Assembly: GCA_023430285.1 (NCBI GenBank)
Contig: JAEZAV010000109.1
Location: 1 to 10,371 of the forward strand
Length of the DNA: 10,371 nucleotides
Source: Methanobacteriota archaeon
Lineage (GTDB): Archaea; Methanobacteriota; Methanobacteria; Methanobacteriales; Methanobacteriaceae
Direction of reading: 5' to 3'
This document shows, in pieces, positions 6,458 to 10,371 of this stretch. Each line of letters opens with the position of its first letter. Positions within the stretch are counted from its first letter, which is position 1. Position numbers and translations under genes: made by a program. A model generated the notes under the pieces. It worked only from the letters and a program-made list of their open reading frames with translations, did not search any database and was not told where the DNA came from.

Positions 6458-7273
6458 ATGAAATTGAAGTTAAAGGGTGTTCAAGAAACATTAATCATTC
6501 CACTGTGGTCAAAAGCTATGGAAATTGAACAACCTAATCCTATACTGACTGATCACAAGGCAGTTGAAATTGTTAAAAATTTAGATTACAATTTTCCTAA
6601 CTTGGATAAAGAATGGGCCACACAGTTGAGTGTTGTCATCAGAACTGAGTTACTTGATAATGCTGTTGTAAAATTTATGGCCAAACATAAAAATGGGGCT
6701 GTGATAAATCTGGGGTGTGGATTGGATACACGATACTCAAGACTTGATACCAAGAACTATTCATGGTTCGATTTGGATCTTCCGAGCACCATCGAACTCA
6801 GAAGAAATTTTTTTGCTGAAACAGAAAGTTACCACATGATAGACAAGTCAGTTTTTGATTACAGCTGGTTCAATGAAATTCCTGGAGATGTTCCTTTACT
6901 GATAATTGCAGAAGGATTGCTCATGTACTTCACAGAGGAAGAAGTATCAGAACTTTTTAGGGCTTTGGCAGAGAAATTTTCCGGGGCTGAAATGCTAATT
7001 GAAACGATACCCTATTCACTGGTTAAGCAAAGCCAAAATTCAAATCTCATAGAAAAACAATACAATATTCAGGCCAACTTCTCATGGGGCATCAACCATG
7101 GAAGTGAAGTTGAAAAATTAAATCCTAACATTGAATACATCGAAGACTGGCATTACTTCGACTACCATAGGGATAGATGGAAAATTATCAGATGGCTGTC
7201 ATTAATTCCATACTTTAAAAATAGATTTGGAAATAGAATTGTTCATTTTAAATTTTCAATGGGAACAGCATGA
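6458..7273 (+). CDS. SAM-dependent O-methyltransferase of the LCM/TcmP family
   Basis: The 271-residue protein fits the leucine carboxyl methyltransferase / TcmP-type family (COG3315-like), which transfers a methyl group from S-adenosylmethionine to carboxylates or hydroxyls. Visible marks are the SAM-binding loop INLGCGLDTRYSRL (about 83-96, core GCGLDTR at 86-92), the acidic strand WFDLDLP (about 103-109) where the ribose would be held, and EGLLMYFTEEEV (about 152-163). The ATG at 6458 is chosen because GGAGAT ends 6 nt before it. The ATG at 6428, ten codons upstream, has only an adjacent AGGAAAGG. The gene stands alone on plus, divergent from the membrane protein gene and convergent with the microprotein gene. 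Nothing around it names the substrate; relatives in methanogens are mostly uncharacterised. Confidence 0.85.
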   Translation: MKLKLKGVQETLIIPLWSKAMEIEQPNPILTDHKAVEIVKNLDYNFPNLDKEWATQLSVVIRTELLDNAVVKFMAKHKNGAVINLGCGLDTRYSRLDTKNYSWFDLDLPSTIELRRNFFAETESYHMIDKSVFDYSWFNEIPGDVPLLIIAEGLLMYFTEEEVSELFRALAEKFSGAEMLIETIPYSLVKQSQNSNLIEKQYNIQANFSWGINHGSEVEKLNPNIEYIEDWHYFDYHRDRWKIIRWLSLIPYFKNRFGNRIVHFKFSMGTA

Positions 7274-7334
7274 AAATGGGTTCCGTAATTTTATAATAAA
7301 AATAAAAAAGGTTTCTAATAAATTGGCCCAAATA

Positions 7335-7344
7335 AAAAAAAAAT
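7335..7344 (-). terminator. U-tract downstream of the microprotein gene
   Basis: Read on the minus strand, nine consecutive T and a further T-rich stretch begin about 13 bp after the stop codon at 7357. This is enough for archaeal intrinsic termination. No strong hairpin precedes it. Confidence 0.45.
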
Positions 7345-7356
7345 TACCGGGATTTA

Positions 7357-7455
7357 TTAGCTCTGAGGCAGGTCTCTGCCTAAAATTTGCATCATAATTG
7401 TAACAGCTATGAATCCGCCGATCATTACGAGAAAAATTGTTGTTTGATACTCCAC
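7357..7455 (-). CDS. 32-residue single-helix membrane microprotein
   Basis: A short reading frame encodes MEYQTTIFLVMIGGFIAV followed by TIMMQILGRDLPQS (GTG start read as Met). Residues about 6-25 form one hydrophobic helix, flanked by an acidic N-terminus and a polar C-terminus with Gly-Arg-Asp. The GTG at 7455 has GGA (from AAAGGAAATG) nine bases upstream, a TATA-like element further up, and a T-rich tract after the stop, so it has the outline of an independent gene. The ATG at 7425 would start in the middle of the helix. I recognise no family. It resembles the small single-span subunits found in archaeal membrane complexes only in size and topology. Support is structural and positional, so this is a prediction. 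Confidence 0.55.
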   Translation of the reverse strand: MEYQTTIFLVMIGGFIAVTIMMQILGRDLPQS

Positions 7456-7473
7456 ATTATCATTTCCTTTAGC

Positions 7474-7481
7474 TTTATATA
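7474..7481 (-). promoter_or_regulatory. TATA-like element upstream of the microprotein gene
   Basis: The minus strand reads TATATAAA (TTTATATA on plus). A start about 26 bp downstream would fall near 7451-7455, at the GTG itself, which would make a leaderless mRNA. A second element, ATTATATATAGG on minus (7523-7534), would instead start near 7502 and keep the ribosome binding site. The sequence does not decide between them. Confidence 0.4.
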
Positions 7482-7567
7482 GACAAATGAGTGTTTATTG
7501 TTAATATGATTTTTGATATGATCCTATATATAATTAAATTTCACAGATCATTACCTTGAAATATAAT

Positions 7568-7774
7568 TTAATTTTCATGAACTGCTTGTGCACCCTTAAC
7601 CATATTTATCATGGATTGTAGTTCGCTGGAAAGATTTTCAAATTCTGCTGCTGAAATTACCAGCACCACTTGGTTTTCCTCGAACATTTCCCCATCCTTG
7701 GGAACAACAACCAACTGATCTTCGTTGTTATTTTTTTGTTTAGTACATACACCCACAGTTGCCTTGATCTCCAT
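7568..7774 (-). CDS. 68-residue conserved-looking hypothetical protein
   Basis: The protein begins MEIKATVGVCTKQKNNNEDQ and is short, soluble and acidic in its second half. The part from about 20 to 43 (DQLVVVPKDG, then NQVVLVISAAEF) has the alternating pattern of two beta strands joined by a turn, followed by a helix (ENLSSELQSMINMVKGAQAV). It faintly recalls the C-terminal ligand-binding segment of RCK/TrkA-C proteins, but it is too short for a confident match. A single Cys (C9) is present. The ATG at 7774 has only a weak GGTG before it. The gene lies 63 bp after the PHP-domain gene on the same strand; a 14-bp palindrome sits between them, so it may have its own promoter. Function unknown. 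Confidence 0.65.
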   Translation of the reverse strand: MEIKATVGVCTKQKNNNEDQLVVVPKDGEMFEENQVVLVISAAEFENLSSELQSMINMVKGAQAVHEN

Positions 7775-7805
7775 TGTAACACCGTACCATAATTTTATGA
7801 TCTAC

Positions 7806-7819
7806 ACAAAATATTTTGT
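7806..7819. repeat. Perfect 14-bp palindrome upstream of the 68-residue gene
   Basis: ACAAAATATTTTGT is fully self-complementary. Its centre is about 38 bp before the ATG at 7774, where a TATA box or an operator over it would be expected. It is also 19 bp after the stop of the PHP-domain gene, so it could serve in 3'-end formation instead. Confidence 0.45.
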
Positions 7820-7837
7820 TTGTAAATAGTTATTAAA

Positions 7838-9001
7838 TTATTCTGGCACAACAATCTCACCGTATCTGCCGCCCCCTCCAGAATTTATTTCCAGGTTACC
7901 GTTACGGAAAGATTCTATTACTGCTGCCACCTCAGGATCAACAGCTACGACATCTTGGATAGGAGCATGGATCAACGCATTTATTTCATTTTCAAAATTA
8001 TTGATCATTTCCTTCCATATATTTTGTACAAAAACTGTGGTAACACCCTTACCATGGGTGATGCTGATTATTTCAGCAAGGGGTAATATGTGTATATATG
8101 GCGGTCTATGTGGGGGATGGCGTGGTTCTTCCCAGTTTGAAAGTTCATGTATCCTGTAATCAACACCCTTCTTTATTCTGCCACCACATGGACACTTCAT
8201 CTTCATTTTAATTGCATCTTCCACTGGGTATTTTACATGACATTTCGAACACGCAGTCACATGGTACTTTCCAAGTCTGGGATCAAATCCATAGTTGGCA
8301 GTTACCCTATGGTTAGCAATGGAATCTTTGATACCTGCAAAAGTTAACTTATCAACATCCATTTCATTGAACTCCCTTCCAAGTCTGTGTGGCCATGGAG
8401 AATGGGCATCTGAATTTGTTAAAAACGTTAGATCCTGTAACTCCTCAATTTTATCGGCCATATCTGAATCTGCAGATAATCCAAGTTCTAGGAAATCAGG
8501 AGTTTCTCCATAACATTCAACTAAACTGTCGTATGCTTTGTAAATACTTGTCCAAGGCGTAAATGCATGTGCAGGGCCAATGATACATCCAGTTTCATGG
8601 GCCACTTCCATGATTTCACGGCCGTTCATCCTTATCCTGGGCCTACCATCAGCATCCATGTTTCCCTTAAGTTTGGTTCTTGTTTCTTTAACTGCTTCTA
8701 TGGACGGAAAAATAATCAGGTGATGCACCCTTTTCATATCCTCCACCTCGGTGGTAAGTATGAACTTGGATTCGGCAGTTTCATCTTCGACTAAATTTGG
8801 TTTAATTGAAAATATCCCATCTGAAGATTCTTCAGTAGTGTCTTCAATTAATTTAAGATATTTTTGATGTAAAGCATCACCTGTTGCCACAACATCAAGT
8901 CCTTTAAGTTTAGCTTGGGGAGCCATTACCAAGGGAGTCATATTTTTAGATGTGGCCATGGAGTAACAGCCGTGTATGTGAAGATCAGCATTTATTATCA
9001 T
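7838..9001 (-). CDS. PHP-domain phosphoesterase with zinc ribbon (COG1379 family)
   Basis: The 387-residue protein carries the metal-binding signature of the polymerase and histidinol phosphatase fold: D6-x-H8-x-H10 (ADLHIHGCYS), GDALH at 41-45, HH at 93-94, H145 (GPAHAFTPW) and D198-A-H200 (TNSDAHSPWPHR). Such sites hold two or three metals and hydrolyse phosphate esters. After the PHP domain comes a zinc ribbon with C251-x2-C254 and C270-x-C272 (KCPCGGRIKKG), then a helical C-terminal domain that ends in a Gly-rich GGGGRYGEIVVPE. This PHP plus zinc-ribbon arrangement defines the COG1379 proteins of archaea and some bacteria, whose substrate is not known to me; a nucleic-acid or repair role has been suggested from the domain mix. 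The ATG at 9001 has GAGGG nine bases upstream. A T-rich break separates it from the PAC2 operon. Confidence 0.87.
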   Translation of the reverse strand: MIINADLHIHGCYSMATSKNMTPLVMAPQAKLKGLDVVATGDALHQKYLKLIEDTTEESSDGIFSIKPNLVEDETAESKFILTTEVEDMKRVHHLIIFPSIEAVKETRTKLKGNMDADGRPRIRMNGREIMEVAHETGCIIGPAHAFTPWTSIYKAYDSLVECYGETPDFLELGLSADSDMADKIEELQDLTFLTNSDAHSPWPHRLGREFNEMDVDKLTFAGIKDSIANHRVTANYGFDPRLGKYHVTACSKCHVKYPVEDAIKMKMKCPCGGRIKKGVDYRIHELSNWEEPRHPPHRPPYIHILPLAEIISITHGKGVTTVFVQNIWKEMINNFENEINALIHAPIQDVVAVDPEVAAVIESFRNGNLEINSGGGGRYGEIVVPE

Positions 9002-9060
9002 GTTTTAGTACCCTCATTTTTTTTATAGGCCTTATATTTTTAACAGGACATAAATTTATT

Positions 9061-9113
9061 AAAAAAATAGTAGTTTATGAAAAAAAATTGAAAAATATAT
9101 GTAATGAAGATAT
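9061..9113 (-). terminator. U-rich 3' region of the aIF2-alpha/nop10/PAC2 operon
   Basis: Following the PAC2 stop codon on the minus strand are several T-runs (TTTTT, then eight T, then seven T). This is a typical archaeal intrinsic terminator region without a hairpin, so the PHP-domain gene downstream is probably transcribed from its own promoter; minus-strand AATATAAGG at about 9034-9042 is a possible TATA element. Confidence 0.5.
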
Positions 9114-9887
9114 TTATCCGATATATCGGAGATCTTCCTCTCCTTGGACAATGTTCATCCTGTCGCTCATTTCCCTTTCCATTTGCTGAGCTTTGGATAT
9201 CATTTTCCTAGTTTCTTCTGCCCTTTCTTCGAGTTTTGCAATGTCAACATCAACATTCAAAATTTTCTGAAGAATGGTTAGAACTGCCTTAGATGCTTCA
9301 GCATCAATGAAGTAACCCGGAGTTTCACCCATCAGACAAACACCAGACATGCCTTTAGACATTCCTAAGCCAAGTATAAGTCCAGATGCACCAATTATAC
9401 CTCCATCAGCAGTTCTCAGTGTTACATCATGACCCTTTAACATTTCTGCAAGTTCAATGTTTGTTGCAGCTCCAAAAACTTTTGGTTTGTCCACAGGTTG
9501 TCCAGTACCAAGACCACCAAGAGTATAAATATTTTTAACACCGAAATCATGGACAAAATCAATAATTGTACCACATATTTCGTACTGTCCCTCTGGACTC
9601 AATCCCTGAGTGTTTCCAACAAGAATTATGTAGTCTTGTTTAGCTTCTCCCTGAGACTTAAGATAATAAAATTCATTTTTCATTGGCTCTATGAGACCTT
9701 CTTCATCCACAAATACCTGTGGAGGGAAAGCTGGGGAATATAATTCTGCAAATTTAACTGCGCCCAATTCATGTATGAGATGTTCTGCAACTAATTTACC
9801 CACGTGCCCAATACCTGGGAGAGCTTCAATAAATATGGGTTCGCTGAGTTCTACTTCTTCTAAGTTATTGATAAAAGTTTTATTCAT
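9114..9887 (-). CDS. PAC2-family protein (archaeal proteasome assembly chaperone-like)
   Basis: This 257-residue protein is a member of the archaeal PAC2 family commonly found after nop10. Family marks are IFIEALPGIGHVGKLVAEHLI (about 18-38), YSPAFPPQVFVDEEGLIEPM (about 50-69), YIILVGNTQGLSPEGQYE (about 86-103), TLGGLGTG (about 122-129) and GIIGASGLILGLG (about 162-174). The C-terminus is a charged helix (about 215-245) ending in DLRYIG, which does not fit the HbYX rule because the penultimate residue is Ile, unlike the paralogue at 4822-5541. The ATG at 9887 has AAGGAG eight bases upstream, 14 nt after the nop10 stop. Together with aIF2-alpha and nop10 it forms a gene order widely conserved in archaea, suggesting co-expression with the translation machinery. 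A direct proteasome role for this branch is inference. Confidence 0.88.
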   Translation of the reverse strand: MNKTFINNLEEVELSEPIFIEALPGIGHVGKLVAEHLIHELGAVKFAELYSPAFPPQVFVDEEGLIEPMKNEFYYLKSQGEAKQDYIILVGNTQGLSPEGQYEICGTIIDFVHDFGVKNIYTLGGLGTGQPVDKPKVFGAATNIELAEMLKGHDVTLRTADGGIIGASGLILGLGMSKGMSGVCLMGETPGYFIDAEASKAVLTILQKILNVDVDIAKLEERAEETRKMISKAQQMEREMSDRMNIVQGEEDLRYIG

Positions 9888-9901
9888 CCAACCAACTCCT
9901 T

Positions 9902-10066
9902 TTAGCTCTTTGAGAGCTGTTCCTTAAGCATACGTCTGTACTTTCCATACTTATCCTCAGGAGAATATTTTGGTGGATAAATAACTCCTACCTCTCCCCC
10001 GCAAGGACATTTGTCTGTGAGTGTGTATTCCCCACAAGACTTGCATTTTTTCATTTTGGGCTTCAT
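9902..10066 (-). CDS. nop10: Ribosome biogenesis protein Nop10 (H/ACA RNP)
   Basis: The 54-residue protein reads MKPKMKKCKSCGEYTLTDKC followed by PCGGEVGVIYPPKYSPEDKY and GKYRRMLKEQL. The zinc-binding N-terminal half and the PPKYSPEDKYGKYRR segment are diagnostic for Nop10, which binds Cbf5 in archaeal H/ACA ribonucleoproteins that make pseudouridine in rRNA. The ATG at 10066 overlaps the aIF2-alpha stop in an ATGA, so translation is coupled; the internal ATG at 10054 would remove residues before the zinc knuckle. One detail is unusual: the second Cys pair is C20-P-C22 rather than the C-P-x-C I expect from Pyrococcus-type Nop10. The gene precedes the PAC2 gene in the operon. Confidence 0.95.
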   Translation of the reverse strand: MKPKMKKCKSCGEYTLTDKCPCGGEVGVIYPPKYSPEDKYGKYRRMLKEQLSKS

Positions 10067-10371
10067 TCGAGTTCACGTTGGAAGGTTCCCTCTCCTCCCT
10101 CTTCAATAACAACTTTTATTGCATGTTCAGCTGCTTCTTTTAGAAGGGTTTCTGCAGTAATGTAATCAGATGATTTGACCATCAGTCTGTATCTTGGTGC
10201 ACCAACACACTGTACAGATATTTCATCACTGTCTATGGAACTGAGTGCTTTCTTGATTACATCCACACCATTAGGTGCGTAGGATTTTAAGTCCACGTAA
10301 CCTGTTATATTAACTTCAGGGGGAGAAATGTTCTTTTTAGCGACTGCTTCTATGGAATTTGCCCAATCCTC
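10063..10371 (-). CDS. Translation initiation factor aIF2 alpha subunit, C-terminal part (5' end outside window)
   Basis: The frame is open to the right edge and gives the last 102 residues of aIF2-alpha. This subunit of the heterotrimeric factor brings initiator Met-tRNA to the small ribosomal subunit. The segment PPEVNITGYVDLKSYAPNGV and the later CVGAPRYRLMVKSSDYITAE are typical of domain 3, the alpha/beta domain that contacts the gamma subunit. The chain ends EGTFQREL-Glu with the TGA at 10065-10063 overlapping the nop10 ATG. The GTG at 10296 is an internal Val codon, not a start. The full protein is about 260 residues in archaea, so roughly 60 percent is missing from the window. Confidence 0.94.
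   Translation of the reverse strand, partial: EDWANSIEAVAKKNISPPEVNITGYVDLKSYAPNGVDVIKKALSSIDSDEISVQCVGAPRYRLMVKSSDYITAETLLKEAAEHAIKVVIEEGGEGTFQRELE

Noticed and set aside
6303..6491. Minus-strand frame of 62 residues between the membrane protein and methyltransferase genes
   Set aside because: It crosses the divergent promoter region and the methyltransferase start, shows no ribosome binding site or domain pattern, and is more likely chance.
7323..7333. Small palindrome TTGG-C-CCAA after the methyltransferase gene
   Set aside because: Only four base pairs per arm and no T-run on the plus strand after it, so I do not call it a terminator.
8147..8794. Several plus-strand frames of 66-75 residues inside the PHP-domain gene
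   Set aside because: They are antisense shadows of a gene with intact metal-binding motifs and have no ribosome binding sites.

Overview
The window reads as a chromosomal segment of a hydrogenotrophic methanogenic archaeon, most likely a mesophilic Methanobacterium or close relative (Methanobacteriaceae). The main support is a complete F420-reducing hydrogenase operon in the order frhA-frhD-frhG-frhB. The archaeal set aIF2-alpha, Nop10 and PAC2, a type II methionine aminopeptidase, tRNAs without an encoded CCA, GGAGGTGAT-type ribosome binding sites and AT-rich TATA-bearing intergenic regions all agree. The genus is inferred from remembered protein similarity, not from a search.

Layout. Bases 1-577 (+) hold the 3' part of the methionine aminopeptidase gene. 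It converges on the frh operon (670-4054, minus), which encodes the [NiFe] large subunit FrhA, its maturation endopeptidase FrhD, the iron-sulfur small subunit FrhG and the F420-binding FrhB. A hairpin plus U-tract terminator lies beyond frhB. The 316-bp region upstream of frhA (4055-4370) is divergent and rich in inverted repeats. On its other side, on the plus strand, are an exported, Ser/Gly-linker, PepSY-like small protein and a PAC2-family (proteasome assembly chaperone-like) protein. Their reading frames overlap by 8 bp, and the PAC2 protein ends in an HbYX-type tail. Two paralogous arginine tRNAs (anticodons UCU and CCU, reading AGA and AGG) follow at once. Bases 5871-7273 contain a divergent pair: a four-helix membrane protein (minus) and an LCM/TcmP-type SAM methyltransferase (plus).

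Bases 7357-9001 carry three minus-strand genes. They are a 32-residue single-helix membrane microprotein, a 68-residue orphan, and a PHP-domain phosphoesterase with a zinc ribbon. The right end (9114-10371, minus) is the archaeal translation and RNP cluster: the aIF2-alpha C-terminus, Nop10 (54 aa) coupled to it by an ATGA overlap, and a second, different PAC2-family gene.

Working together: Frh oxidises H2 to reduce coenzyme F420 for methanogenesis, and FrhD matures FrhA. The right-hand operon serves translation initiation and H/ACA-guided RNA modification. I see no mobile element, CRISPR array or defence locus. The observations most worth following are the G3:U70 pair in both tRNA-Arg genes, the HbYX-tailed PAC2 protein coupled to an exported protein, the microprotein gene, and two inverted repeats of identical geometry (10-bp arms, 12-nt spacer) beside the frh promoter.
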